Shown in pieces: positions 35,223-44,217 of a stretch of DNA of 64,000 nt. The position numbers and the translations under genes are program-made. Numbering within the stretch: position 1 is the stretch's first letter; every line of letters starts with the position of its first letter. This stretch comes from Phycisphaerales bacterium. GTDB taxonomy: Bacteria; Planctomycetota; Phycisphaerae; Phycisphaerales; SM1A02. The notes below the pieces were generated by a model. That model was not told where the DNA came from, ran no database searches, and saw only the letters and a program-made list of their open reading frames with translations. Where the stretch lies: contig SIAD01000003.1 in the NCBI GenBank assembly GCA_009691915.1, positions 62,001 to 126,000 of the forward strand, read 5' to 3'.

Positions 35223-36424
35223 TTGGATCGGGCTTTCACCGCCGACTTGCGAAGCGCGGAGACAACATTCGTACGCTCCCATGTGAAGGTGCCCTTGCCG
35301 CACTCGTCCGGTTCGCGGCCGAAATGGCCGTGGTACGCGGTGTGTGAGTAGATCGGTCTGAGCAGGTCAAGTGTCTCGATGATTCCGAATGGCGTCAGGT
35401 CGAAGTTCTCCTCGACCACCCTCGCGAGTCGCTCGTCGGGAATCTTGCCTGAGCCGTGGGTATCGACCAGCACCGAGGTCGGTCTGGCGACGCCGATGGC
35501 GTAGGCGAGTTGGACTTCGCAGATTTCGGCAAGGTCGGCGGCGACGATGTTCTTGGCGACATAGCGGGCCATATAGGCGGCGGATCGATCGACCTTGGAT
35601 GGATCCTTGCCGCTGAACGCGCCACCGCCGTGGCGGCCGCGCCCACCGTAGGTATCGACGATGATCTTGCGCCCGGTGAGCCCGCAGTCACCGTGGGGGC
35701 CGCCGATTTCGAATCGACCCGTCGGATTTACAAAGACCTTGATGCCATCGTGCCACCAGTCGCCTAGGACGGGTTTGATGACATGCTTGAGAATCTCGTC
35801 GTGCAACTTTCCCTGCGAGGCGTTCCACGAGGAGTCGTGCTGCGTCGAGAGCACGACATTCACGATCTTCTTCGGGGTGCGACCCTCGAACTCGACTGCC
35901 ACCTGACTCTTGGCGTCGGGACGGAGACCGCGGACTATCTCTTCGCGTCGCACCTCGGCCTGTCGAGCGACGAGCCGGTGCGAGAGCATGATGGGCAGCG
36001 GCATCAACTGCCGTGTGTCGCGGCACGCGTACCCGAACATCATTCCCTGATCGCCAGCTCCCTGATCGCGTCGTTTGGCGGCGGACTTCTTGGTGTCAAC
36101 ACCACGCGCGATGTCGGGGGACTGGCGACCGAGAGTCACCAGCACGCCGCAGGATCGGCCATCAAAACCCTTGTCGGCCGAGTCGTATCCGATCCGCAAA
36201 ACCGTCTCGCGCGTGATCTTTGGAATGTCCACATAACCCCCGCAGGTCACTTCTCCGGCAACAACGGCGAGCCCGGTCGTGACGAGGGTCTCGCAGGCGA
36301 CGCGCGAGGTGGGGTCGACGGCGAGCATGGCATCGAGGACCGCGTCGGAAATCTGATCCGCCATCTTGTCGGGATGGCCCATTGAGACGGATTCGGAGGT
36401 GAAAGTGTGGGAATTAGGTGGCAT
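35219..36424 (-). CDS. metK: S-adenosylmethionine synthetase
   Basis: 401 residues. MetK makes SAM from methionine and [19 protein letters not shown] (ATP/Met site), [30 protein letters not shown] (P-loop-like) and the C-terminal region [11 protein letters not shown] are all intact. ATG 36424 gives the normal family N-terminus ([20 protein letters not shown]); longer in-frame starts enter the divergent subtilase gene. No SAM riboswitch is visible in the 91-bp intergenic region. Coupled to rsmB, which uses its product. Confidence 0.97.
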   Translation of the reverse strand: MPPNSHTFTSESVSMGHPDKMADQISDAVLDAMLAVDPTSRVACETLVTTGLAVVAGEVTCGGYVDIPKITRETVLRIGYDSADKGFDGRSCGVLVTLGRQSPDIARGVDTKKSAAKRRDQGAGDQGMMFGYACRDTRQLMPLPIMLSHRLVARQAEVRREEIVRGLRPDAKSQVAVEFEGRTPKKIVNVVLSTQHDSSWNASQGKLHDEILKHVIKPVLGDWWHDGIKVFVNPTGRFEIGGPHGDCGLTGRKIIVDTYGGRGRHGGGAFSGKDPSKVDRSAAYMARYVAKNIVAADLAEICEVQLAYAIGVARPTSVLVDTHGSGKIPDERLARVVEENFDLTPFGIIETLDLLRPIYSHTAYHGHFGREPDECGKGTFTWERTNVVSALRKSAVKARSK

Positions 36425-36471
36425 TCTGGTGTCCTGAAGAGATAGTTGGAAACGGAGGAATGTACTGCAAA

Positions 36472-36495
36472 GTCGCCATGGGAGACCATGGCGAC
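36472..36495. repeat. perfect inverted repeat between metK and subtilase genes
   Basis: A 10-bp perfect inverted repeat, GTCGCCATGG at 36472-36481 with CCATGGCGAC at 36486-36495, and a four-base GAGA loop (GNRA-type on the plus strand). It sits centrally in the 91-bp divergent region, 47 bp from the metK start and 20 bp from the subtilase start. No T-run follows, so it is not a terminator. It could be an operator or a 5' UTR hairpin. Confidence 0.6.
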
Positions 36496-36515
36496 CTACG
36501 CTTCTTTGACGCACG

Positions 36516-38015
36516 ATGATGCCCACTCGCCCACATTCGAGCTCCGGACTCCTGCGCCTCCTGGCCATCGGAGTGGTCTCGTGCTGTGGCGCCTTGGACC
36601 CTCAGGCAGAGGCTGATGACGATCTCTACTCGCAGGACCATCTGATGGTCAGAGTCAAGCGCGGCGTCTCGCCCGCGAACCTTGATGGTGGTGGGCTGAC
36701 CTTCCGCCGAGATGGCGCGCCGCCCGAAGCGAGCCTAGGACAGATGATGAAGGCACTCGGCGCTAACCGCATTGAGCCAGCCGCTTCACACACCGTCGCG
36801 CACAAGGAGTTCGCGGCGCGGCTTAGCATGGACCGCTGGTACCGCGTTTCGCTCGCACCGGGGTTCGACGCTTTGCGTGCCGCCGATCTTTTGAAGGCGA
36901 CCTGGGATGGCTTCGAGATTTGCGAAGTAGACCCGATTGGGGGACTCGCGGACATCCCCAACGATCCGAGTTTCGCCATCCAATATCCCCTGAGGAACAC
37001 CGGGCAGTCAGGCGGCACTGTGGGCGCCGACATTCGCGCCGTCGCTGCATGGTCCATCTCCACGAGCAATCCAACCCTGACGATTGCCTTTCTCGACAGT
37101 GGCGTATTCCCACACATCGAACTCGACTCACGAATCCTCCCCGGACGGAACATCCCGCTCGACTCGTCGGACACCACCGATGTCTGCGGCGGTCACGGCA
37201 CGCATGTCGCCGGGATCGCCACGGCACGCGGCGCGAACGGTGTGGGGATCGCCGGAGTCTGCTGGGACGCGCTCATTCTCCCGGTTGTCGTTGTCAATCC
37301 GTGTACCGGTCTCGAGTCGTATGTTGCTGACGGACTGACCTGGGCGGTCGACCACGGGGCCGATCTCGTCAACATGAGTCTGCAGTACTCGCTCGGTTCG
37401 GTGTATCTGGAGACTGCGGTGCAGTACGCCGATCTTGCAGGAGTACCGATGATCGCCGCGACCGGCAACTCCAACGCGGCCGTATCGTTTCCAGCCCGCT
37501 GGCCGCAGACGATCGCCGTTGCGGCTTCCGATCGATTTGACCAGCGATGGTCGCTTTCCAACTTCGGACCGGAGGTCGAGGTCACGGCGCCAGGCGACTC
37601 GGTCTACTCACTGAACACCGGCAACCTCTACGCGACGCGCAGCGGCACGAGCATAGCCACAACGCATGTCACGGGGGTCGTCGCGCTAATGCGGTCGGTC
37701 TACCCCGGGATTCGCAGCGCATCGATTCGAACGGTGCTGATGCAGACTGCACGCGACATCTCCCCCCAAGGATTCGACAACTACACAGGTGCGGGGGTGG
37801 TGAACGCCGCCGCCGCAGTCGCCCTGGCGCAGAGCCTTGATCCTGGGCCGGCCGACTTCAACGGCGACGGCTTCGTCGATGGGGTCGATCTTGCGGCGTT
37901 CCTCTCCCAGTGGGGTGCGTGTGCTGCGTGCGACTGCACCGGCGATTTCAATGACGACTGTGTGGTTGATGGCGTCGACATGGCTCTAGTCCTATCCTCA
38001 TGGTCGGGAGCGTGA
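36516..38015 (+). CDS. secreted subtilisin-like serine protease with dockerin-like tag
   Basis: 499 residues. A signal peptide ([16 protein letters not shown]) and a propeptide of about 110 residues precede an S8 catalytic domain with Asp194 (FLDSG), His227 (GGHGTHVAG), oxyanion Asn318 (AATGNS) and Ser379 ([12 protein letters not shown]). The C-terminus has a two-repeat dockerin-like tag ([13 protein letters not shown]...[17 protein letters not shown]...SSWSG) with an unusual Cys insertion (CAACDC) between repeats. An ATG at 36519 is an alternative start. Its end overlaps candidate starts of the BFN gene. Confidence 0.9.
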   Translation: MMPTRPHSSSGLLRLLAIGVVSCCGALDPQAEADDDLYSQDHLMVRVKRGVSPANLDGGGLTFRRDGAPPEASLGQMMKALGANRIEPAASHTVAHKEFAARLSMDRWYRVSLAPGFDALRAADLLKATWDGFEICEVDPIGGLADIPNDPSFAIQYPLRNTGQSGGTVGADIRAVAAWSISTSNPTLTIAFLDSGVFPHIELDSRILPGRNIPLDSSDTTDVCGGHGTHVAGIATARGANGVGIAGVCWDALILPVVVVNPCTGLESYVADGLTWAVDHGADLVNMSLQYSLGSVYLETAVQYADLAGVPMIAATGNSNAAVSFPARWPQTIAVAASDRFDQRWSLSNFGPEVEVTAPGDSVYSLNTGNLYATRSGTSIATTHVTGVVALMRSVYPGIRSASIRTVLMQTARDISPQGFDNYTGAGVVNAAAAVALAQSLDPGPADFNGDGFVDGVDLAAFLSQWGACAACDCTGDFNDDCVVDGVDMALVLSSWSGA

Positions 38016-38017
38016 CC

Positions 38018-38509
38018 ATGCCGATCCAAGTGGAACTGTCAAGAATCTTCATCCGCGAGATGGCGGACATGCAGGTGATCGAACTCACAGAGGTGGGGGG
38101 AAGCCGCTCCTTCCCGATTGTCATCGGCCTGACCGAAGCGTGCGCCATCGAGCGCAGACTCAAGGGCTGCGAGGTCACGCGCCCGCAGACTCACGATCTG
38201 CTCGCCAACATCATCGGACTCGTTGGGGCGACCGTGGTTCGAATTGAGATCCCGGAACTTAAGGGGGGAACCTTCTTCGCCAAGATCGTCCTCTCGCACG
38301 CGGGCAAGGAGATCGAAGTCGACGCGCGGCCTTCTGATGCGATCGCGCTCGGCGTGGCGCACCGCGCCCCCATCCTCGTTGCGGAGTCTGTGATTACTGA
38401 AGCCGGTCTCAGCGCTCAGGGGGCACCACCGCCGGCAATCGAGTCATCGGACGACGATGATGACGACGACGCCGCCGACGATGACGACGATGATGATGAC
38501 GAGTCCTGA
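38018..38509 (+). CDS. bifunctional nuclease (BFN/DUF151) domain protein with poly-Asp tail
   Basis: 163 residues. Residues 1-130 match the BFN/DUF151 domain: PIQVELSRIFIREM, FPIVIGLTEACAIERRLKG, RPQTHDLLANIIGLVGATVV and VDARPSDAIALGVAHRAPIL. The Thermotoga and plant relatives have been linked to nuclease activity; in bacteria the role is unclear. The last 25 residues are a tail of seven Asp, two Ala and eight Asp encoded by a GAY repeat. That region overlaps, antisense, the poly-Ser tail of the HAD-TruD gene. ATG 38018 chosen; GTG 38012 and ATG 38000 overlap the subtilase. Confidence 0.88.
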   Translation: MPIQVELSRIFIREMADMQVIELTEVGGSRSFPIVIGLTEACAIERRLKGCEVTRPQTHDLLANIIGLVGATVVRIEIPELKGGTFFAKIVLSHAGKEIEVDARPSDAIALGVAHRAPILVAESVITEAGLSAQGAPPPAIESSDDDDDDDAADDDDDDDDES

Positions 38510-40413
38510 TTGGACTCGTCGGTAGCGCGTCCTACTCGGAGTTCGCCGAAGAGTTCGCGAAGGACGGTTGTGGCAAACGAACCGGGGGGCAGATCGAACA
38601 CGGCCCGTACGAACCCTCCGAACTCGTCGACTCCCGCGTCGATTGATGCATTGGCGAGCGGGATCCTGAGAGGTCGTCTCGCGCCCGGCGGCGGAAATGG
38701 AGCGTCGGCAAAGGTTGCGAGGGACACCCCGAACCTCTCCGCGGCTCGCTGTTCGGCCTCGCGCACTCGGCTGGAACCTTCAAGAAGCTTCGCCCCCAGC
38801 AGCGGGCCGGTGGGCGACAGCTCCATTGCGGCCGCGCGCGCGTTCGCATCCTCGAGGTCGGATTCACCAACTACGAAGCATCCGCCACTCTCGTGCTTGA
38901 AGGCGACATCGCCACAGGCAAGCGACCCGAGCGAGCCGTTCGCGATGCGATCATCAAGCACTCCGTTGAATACCGCAGACTGCAGTGCGGTGATCCAGAA
39001 TCGAAGGAGCTCGCCGCCGAGCGACTTGACTGCCCGTGATGGGGTCCATCCACGAGAGAGTGCCAACGCGACTTTGCGCTCGGCGTTGTCCTGCGCCCCC
39101 CAGAGAGGAACGCTGCGTCCCCACTCGCCGCGGTCGCACGCCTCGCGCGCTTCCCGTTGATAGTCGGGGCAGGGGAGGTCTCCCGCTCCGGTGAGTTCAC
39201 AGACAAGTTCGTCCCATCGCTCCTCAAGGGCGAGTCTTCCGAGTCGGTGATTGTTTAGTCTCATACCGAATCGCTGCGAGCCGAAGCCGTTGGGGACTCC
39301 TGAGGACTCGAGAACGCGCAGTCGCCGCAACACCGTTGGCGCCGTCAGCGGGTCGACACCGCGCACACGGATCACAAAGCGATTTCCTGCGAGGTGTCCG
39401 CGACGGAGTTTGCTTTGGTGACGACGCGACCAGAGCACGATCAGGCGATCATGGACGAGTGCAACGGCCGGTTCGCCGTGGGGAATGTTGATCGAAAGAG
39501 TCTGGCGGGTCTCTGCGCGCCGATCCTTGATTCCGGCGTGGCCGATCGCCCCGAGATCGACCCCGTAGTGACGCGCGACGATCCGCAGGAGTTCGTCGTG
39601 CGCCATGTCAACCTTGTGGACACCGATGAAGAGATGCTCGCCGAGGCCGGATGGTTCGTAGAGAGGGAGCTCATCAACGAGAAAATCTCCGGGCCGTTCC
39701 TTGATGATCCCGCCGACACCTTTGACGCGTGTCACGGTGGCTGAGGCCAGCGGCGATGGCATGGTCGAAGTCGGCATCCGACTGAAGCACGCGAGAGCCC
39801 GAGAGATCTGCGCCGCGGGATCCCCCGCATGGTCGATGATGCTCGCGTGCCAGCCGCCAGCGCGCGCCGCCATCACATTCTCAGGGAGATCGTCGACGAA
39901 GAGAATCTCGTGAGGGTCGCATTCCATGGCTCGCTCGAATGCGGTGAAGATCGCCTCATCGGGCTTGGTCAACCCAAAGAGGTGGGAGGCGTACCGATGA
40001 TCGATCGCCGCGAAGGCAGGGGATGTCGCTTCCATCTGTCGCCAGTGGCGATCGTTAGTGTTCGAGAGGCAGGCGATGGCGATGCCCCGAGCCTTGGTGG
40101 TCTCGAGCAGTTCACGCACTCCCGGGTAGTCACCAAGGATCAGGGAATCGTGCGCGCGCGTGATCTCCTCCTTGGAGTAGAGGCCGCCGAGGGCCGAGTC
40201 GATCGCGGTCACAAACGCATCGAATGAGATTTCACCACGGTGAAGTTTGTCCACGGCCTCTTCGCGCGCGGCGCGTGTCTCGTCACATTCCGGACTCGAC
40301 GCAGGTCGCGGTTCAATTCCCGCGGCGCGGCACGCGTCCTCGAACGACCTGCAGATCCTGACGACAACACCGCCAAGGTCGAGGCACAGAACCTTGGGGA
40401 GTCTCGCGGTCAT
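38416..40413 (-). CDS. truD: HAD-family hydrolase fused to tRNA pseudouridine synthase TruD
   Basis: 665 residues. Residues 1-200 are a HAD phosphatase of subfamily IA type (LCLDLGGVVV with nucleophile Asp, CLSNTND, LTKPDEAIF, ILFVDDLPENV). From about 225 comes TruD, which makes pseudouridine 13 in tRNA. It shows NRFVIRVRG, catalytic Asp in HAGIKDRRAETRQ, GFGSQRFG and a complete insertion domain. The last 25 residues are poly-Ser, read antisense through the GAY repeat of the BFN gene. The ATG overlaps the tadA stop (ATGA), so two tRNA-modification enzymes are coupled. Confidence 0.92.
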   Translation of the reverse strand: MTARLPKVLCLDLGGVVVRICRSFEDACRAAGIEPRPASSPECDETRAAREEAVDKLHRGEISFDAFVTAIDSALGGLYSKEEITRAHDSLILGDYPGVRELLETTKARGIAIACLSNTNDRHWRQMEATSPAFAAIDHRYASHLFGLTKPDEAIFTAFERAMECDPHEILFVDDLPENVMAARAGGWHASIIDHAGDPAAQISRALACFSRMPTSTMPSPLASATVTRVKGVGGIIKERPGDFLVDELPLYEPSGLGEHLFIGVHKVDMAHDELLRIVARHYGVDLGAIGHAGIKDRRAETRQTLSINIPHGEPAVALVHDRLIVLWSRRHQSKLRRGHLAGNRFVIRVRGVDPLTAPTVLRRLRVLESSGVPNGFGSQRFGMRLNNHRLGRLALEERWDELVCELTGAGDLPCPDYQREAREACDRGEWGRSVPLWGAQDNAERKVALALSRGWTPSRAVKSLGGELLRFWITALQSAVFNGVLDDRIANGSLGSLACGDVAFKHESGGCFVVGESDLEDANARAAAMELSPTGPLLGAKLLEGSSRVREAEQRAAERFGVSLATFADAPFPPPGARRPLRIPLANASIDAGVDEFGGFVRAVFDLPPGSFATTVLRELFGELRVGRATDESNQDSSSSSSSSSAASSSSSSSDDSIAGGGAP
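38450..38500. repeat. GAY trinucleotide tract coding on both strands
   Basis: Seventeen codons of gac/gat interrupted by gcc gcc. Plus strand: D7-A2-D8 at the end of the BFN protein. Minus strand, in the TruD frame: a run of Ser (tcg/tca) with two Ala. The two convergent genes overlap by 94 bp (38416-38509), so the tract is coding in both directions. Confidence 0.9.
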
Positions 40414-40985
40414 CGACACACGCCTTTCTTCGCCGCGCGCCGGGCTCGGAAGAACTCGGTGAGCATCCGACCGCATGCGTGGGCCATCACGCCGCCGAAG
40501 ACCTCGACGCGATGATTGAGGCGCGCGTCGCGACAGAGGTCGAAGAGCGTGTCGACCGCGCCGGCCTTGGGGTCGCGCGCGCCATAGACGAGCCGGGCGA
40601 TTCGCGCGTTGACGAGCGCGCCGGCGCACATCGGGCAGGGCTCAAGCGTCACCGCGATCGAGCAGTCGATGAGCCTCCACCCACCGGCATTCGCTGCGGC
40701 CAGTCGGAGTGCGACAACCTCGGCGTGTCCGGTTGGATCCGCAGAGGCTTCACGGAGATTGCCTGCCTCGCCGATGATCGTTTCGCCTCGGTAGATGACC
40801 GCACCAACTGGCACCTCGCCCGCGGCCGCCGCCATCGCGGCGAGTTCGAGGGCGCGGCCCATCATGCGCCGGTCGATCGCGGTGACTCCATCGTGCGAGA
40901 GTCGCCGTCGGCGGGCGATGCGCCGTTGCCAAGGCGCCTTGAGGCGCGAAGGGCGCGGTCCGCCAACACATCGCTCCGACGGCAT
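40410..40985 (-). CDS. tadA: tRNA-specific adenosine deaminase TadA
   Basis: 191 residues. Converts the wobble adenosine of tRNA-Arg(ACG) to inosine. Zinc and proton-shuttle motifs HAEVVAL and EPCPMCAGAL are present, with VPVGAVIY and VYGARDPKAGAVDT. The start at 40985 overlaps the tatC stop (TGATG) and gives a basic about 40-residue leader. An internal ATG pair at 40865 would cut into the first conserved helix (RALELAAMA), so the longer form is preferred though the leader is unusual. Coupled to the HAD-TruD gene downstream. Confidence 0.93.
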   Translation of the reverse strand: MPSERCVGGPRPSRLKAPWQRRIARRRRLSHDGVTAIDRRMMGRALELAAMAAAAGEVPVGAVIYRGETIIGEAGNLREASADPTGHAEVVALRLAAANAGGWRLIDCSIAVTLEPCPMCAGALVNARIARLVYGARDPKAGAVDTLFDLCRDARLNHRVEVFGGVMAHACGRMLTEFFRARRAAKKGVCR

Positions 40986-42037
40986 CACTCGTCCCCGACA
41001 TTTCCCTCGCGTGTCGAGGACCCGCTCGGAGACTGCTCGCGCCGGAATCGTTGTCCAAACTCGCTCAAGACGGTGCCGGTGCCAACGCGCGATACGGTGG
41101 CCATCACGATGAGGATGATCGAGAACTCGTACAGGAGGTAGAGCGGTACTGCCACGATCACCAGCGACAGGAGGTCGCCCGGGGCGACGGCGGCGGCGAG
41201 GATCACGACGCCGAAGATGGCGTAGCGCCGTCCCTTTCGGAGGATCGCCGGGTTGACCACGCCGATCCAACTCAGCAGCAGGAGGACAATCGGCAGCTGG
41301 AAGGCGAGTGCCAGACACATTGCGAAGAGGAGGACAAAGTCGAGGTACTCGCTCAACCGGAACGAGGCCACCAGTGTGCCGGGATGCTCCAAAGGGATGC
41401 GGGCGACTTCGACTCGTGCAGGATCGCCTTCCGCGGGGATGGCCACTCGCAGTTCGCGCTCGGCGGAGTTGATCCAGAACTCTCCAGCCTTGGCCGTCGC
41501 GGGGTCGGTCGGAAGGACCTGCACAATGGCCCCGTTCATCTCGGGACCGGAATCGGTTGCGGAGTCGAGCAACATCGTTGGGGCGACGCTGAAGCCAACA
41601 AGCACACTCAGCATCAGCGGGAGAAGCACGAAGTAGAGGAGCAGAATTCCCGCGGCGGCCAGCAGTGCGCTTCCAGGAAGGAGGAGCCGTACGAACCGCG
41701 CCTCGTAAGAGTGAAGCCCAGGCGCAACGAATTTCCAGAGCTGGTAGAGCACCCATGGCGCCGCGATCACGAGTGCTCCGATCAGCGCGATCTTGAGGTC
41801 CGCCATCATCGTCTCGATCGGGCTCAGGACCGTCAGTTTGGCGGGGAGATTGTTCTCGCGCATCGCGTACAGGAGCGGGGCGCAGAGGACCTCCCGCACT
41901 CGTCCGGCGAAGATGAACAGGACGAGCATCAGCGGAACGGGAACGATCACGCTGAGGAAAACGCGGCGGCGGAGTTCCTCAAGATGGTCGCCGAAACTCA
42001 TCGTCGATCTGGGTGTGTTGTCCACTTTCCGCGACAT
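40985..42037 (-). CDS. tatC: Sec-independent translocase subunit TatC
   Basis: 350 residues, about 90 longer than E. coli TatC. The cytoplasmic twin-Arg recognition segment SFGDHLEELRRRVF, the SPIETMMADLK loop and six helices are recognisable. The extra length is mostly one periplasmic insertion between helices 3 and 4 (about residues 151-225), followed by the normal YLDFVLLFAM. No tatA/B in the window. It is needed here for ActB, which has a twin-Arg-like motif. Start at 42037 avoids a basic leader that would overlap upstream sequence. Confidence 0.95.
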   Translation of the reverse strand: MSRKVDNTPRSTMSFGDHLEELRRRVFLSVIVPVPLMLVLFIFAGRVREVLCAPLLYAMRENNLPAKLTVLSPIETMMADLKIALIGALVIAAPWVLYQLWKFVAPGLHSYEARFVRLLLPGSALLAAAGILLLYFVLLPLMLSVLVGFSVAPTMLLDSATDSGPEMNGAIVQVLPTDPATAKAGEFWINSAERELRVAIPAEGDPARVEVARIPLEHPGTLVASFRLSEYLDFVLLFAMCLALAFQLPIVLLLLSWIGVVNPAILRKGRRYAIFGVVILAAAVAPGDLLSLVIVAVPLYLLYEFSIILIVMATVSRVGTGTVLSEFGQRFRREQSPSGSSTREGNVGDE

Positions 42038-42063
42038 GCGCGACCCATAGTAGGGGGGTCGAT

Positions 42064-42855
42064 TCAGAGATCTCCTGCCAGAGCCGGCCCGAAGAATCTC
42101 ACTGCATTGCGGTCGAGTTGTTCTTCGAGCGCTTCGTATTTCATGTCGTGGACTTGCGCGAGCGCGTGTGCCACATGCACTACGAACCGCGGCTCGTTTG
42201 GCCATGTGCCTCGTTCTGGGACGGGAGAAAGGAACGGCGCATCGGTCTCGACCATCACGCGGTCGAGCGGAACAAGGGCCGCGGCACGGCGCACTTCGGG
42301 AGCGTTCGAGTAGGTGAGCACGCCGGTGAACGAGATGTGTGCTCCCAGATCGAGCGCCATGCGCGCGTCCTCTTCGTTTCCTGTGAAACAGTGAAAGACG
42401 AAGCGATCTCCCGGCAGTCCGCTGGCGCGAAGAATCGGGACAAGTTCGGCGAATGCCTTGCGGCAGTGGATGACCACCGGCCTTTCAAGCCCCGCCAGAC
42501 GCCACTCGACAATGTGGGCGAGCTGCTCGTCAAGGACCTGGCGCTGAAGATCCTTTGGCGGCTTTGGGTGATGGTTGTCAAGTCCGAGTTCCCCCCACGC
42601 GACGCACTTGGGATGCGCTCCCGCCAAACGCATCACCTCCCAGTCGCGCGGTCGGTCGGAATACAAAGGATGGACCCCCGCGGACGCGAAGAGCCTCGGG
42701 TGCTGGGCCGCCAACGCGACCGTTCGTGCGCAGTCTTCTGTCGTCGTCGCAATCGTGATCACGCTGTGGACACCTACCGCGCGGGCCGCCGCCAGCACCG
42801 CATCGACCTTCGCGTCGAATTCGGGGAAAGTGAGGTGGCAGTGGGTGTCGATCAT
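42064..42855 (-). CDS. TatD-family metal-dependent hydrolase (DNase)
   Basis: 263 residues, full-length TIM-barrel amidohydrolase relative. Metal ligands are visible in MIDTHCHL, GELGLDNHH, VIHCRKAF, FHCFTG and ETDAPFLSP. Family members are 3'-5' exonucleases or D-aminoacyl-tRNA deacylases; the natural substrate is uncertain. Lies 26 bp upstream of tatC and 6 bp after an antiporter gene in the same operon. The name does not mean it takes part in Tat export. Confidence 0.92.
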   Translation of the reverse strand: MIDTHCHLTFPEFDAKVDAVLAAARAVGVHSVITIATTTEDCARTVALAAQHPRLFASAGVHPLYSDRPRDWEVMRLAGAHPKCVAWGELGLDNHHPKPPKDLQRQVLDEQLAHIVEWRLAGLERPVVIHCRKAFAELVPILRASGLPGDRFVFHCFTGNEEDARMALDLGAHISFTGVLTYSNAPEVRRAAALVPLDRVMVETDAPFLSPVPERGTWPNEPRFVVHVAHALAQVHDMKYEALEEQLDRNAVRFFGPALAGDL

Positions 42856-42861
42856 CGAGCG

Positions 42862-44217
42862 CTACGGTACGCCCGGCACCGCCACAGTCACGCGCTTGAG
42901 CGCCATGCGCATCACGATCGGCCCAGCGAGTTCGTCGATGGCTATGCAGGCGATGACCACCGACGAGAGACTGCGCGCCCACGGTTCGCCGGGAAACTCG
43001 AGTGACATCTGCGCCACGAGCGCGAGCGACATCCCGGCCTGGGGAATGAACCCCGCCCACGCCCAGCGGATCGCTCCCGGAGAGAGACCACCCGCGCGCG
43101 CGCCGAGGGACGCACCGATCCACATGCTCACCGACCGGGTGGCCGAGAGTGCCAACACTCCTGGCCAGTGCGCCGCGAGACCACCGAGGTCTAGATGCGC
43201 TCCCGCGGCGGCGAAGAAGACGCAGCAGACCGCCAGAAACATGCGGCGGGAGTTGGCGAAGAACGACGCGGTCTCACGGGGGGCGATCGCCCGCATGGTG
43301 AATCCGAAGGTGACGGCCGCCACTAGAGGAACAAGGCCGAGCGCACCACAGAGGGCCACGAATCCCATCGCCACGACCAAGACCAACGCGCCGACTCGGC
43401 GCTCAACGCACCCGATCGCACGCGCGAGTGGCCACGCGAGCGCGGCGCCGATGGCGATGCTTCCCACGAGCCTCCAGGCGATCGCGTCCCAGGTGGGGGC
43501 GAAGGCGCGTGTCGTGCCGGTCGAGGCGACAAGGAACATGACAATAGAGAACGCCAGAACCAAGAGCAGGTCCTTGGACAGGGTGGTTGCAAGCAGCAGC
43601 CGTGCGAACTCTGTCGGGTGTCGCATCTCACGGAGGAGCGCGACCGACACCGCGGAGCTGCTGGTGGCGGCGATGGTCGCCAACAGCGCGGCCTCGTGAA
43701 GTTGGTAACGCAATAGGGAGGCCATCGCGGCGACCGAAATCGAAACAGCCACAATCTGGAATCCGCCAAGCGCGGCGATTGAGCGCAGCCGCGGCTTGAG
43801 GAACGAAGCGTCGATCTCGGAGCCCGCGACGAGCCCGATCATCACGAGCGCGAGCATTTCGGCTGTAGCAAGCCCCGCGAGTTGTTCGGCGTTGACTAGC
43901 GCGAAGGTCGGTCGTCCCAGCACGGACCACAGTTCAGGCCCGATGGCGATCCCGAAGATGAGTTGCCCAGTAAGCGCCGGCAAGCCAATTCGCCGCGCGA
44001 TCCGCCCCGATAGCCACGCACCAAGGATCGTCAGCCCGAGGACGGTCATAGTCTCGCCGGCGGCGGGCAGTGCCGACTGGGGCAGGCCGACGACTCCCTC
44101 ACGGACGAATCGCGCTGCCACGACGAGCGCGGCGAGACCTACGAGTGCCGCCATGAGTGTGAGGATCGATCCGGCACCGGTTCGCTGGCGCGTTCGCGTG
44201 GCCAGGGTTGTGTTCAC
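42862..44217 (-). CDS. cation/proton antiporter-like membrane protein A
   Basis: 451 residues with about 12-13 hydrophobic helices, of the CPA2 fold. Recognisable parts: RIGLPALTGQLIFGIAIGPE (family inlet helix) and LVMIGLVAGSEIDASFLKPR. No RCK/TrkA nucleotide-binding domain follows. It starts with GTG in a GTGA overlap with a second antiporter-like gene, suggesting two different subunits made in fixed ratio. Probably exchanges Na+ or K+ for H+; the ion is not readable. Confidence 0.85.
   Translation of the reverse strand: MNTTLATRTRQRTGAGSILTLMAALVGLAALVVAARFVREGVVGLPQSALPAAGETMTVLGLTILGAWLSGRIARRIGLPALTGQLIFGIAIGPELWSVLGRPTFALVNAEQLAGLATAEMLALVMIGLVAGSEIDASFLKPRLRSIAALGGFQIVAVSISVAAMASLLRYQLHEAALLATIAATSSSAVSVALLREMRHPTEFARLLLATTLSKDLLLVLAFSIVMFLVASTGTTRAFAPTWDAIAWRLVGSIAIGAALAWPLARAIGCVERRVGALVLVVAMGFVALCGALGLVPLVAAVTFGFTMRAIAPRETASFFANSRRMFLAVCCVFFAAAGAHLDLGGLAAHWPGVLALSATRSVSMWIGASLGARAGGLSPGAIRWAWAGFIPQAGMSLALVAQMSLEFPGEPWARSLSSVVIACIAIDELAGPIVMRMALKRVTVAVPGVP

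Noticed and set aside
36425-36515. SAM riboswitch upstream of metK
   Set aside because: Only 91 bp shared with a divergent gene; no SAM-I/II/IV-like stems beyond the simple palindrome.
38450-38500. GAY tract as a CRISPR or satellite array
   Set aside because: It is a simple codon repeat inside two coding frames, with no spacers.
42064-42855. TatD as part of the Tat export machinery with the adjacent tatC
   Set aside because: TatD proteins are metal-dependent nucleases/hydrolases; adjacency to tatC does not show a role in export.
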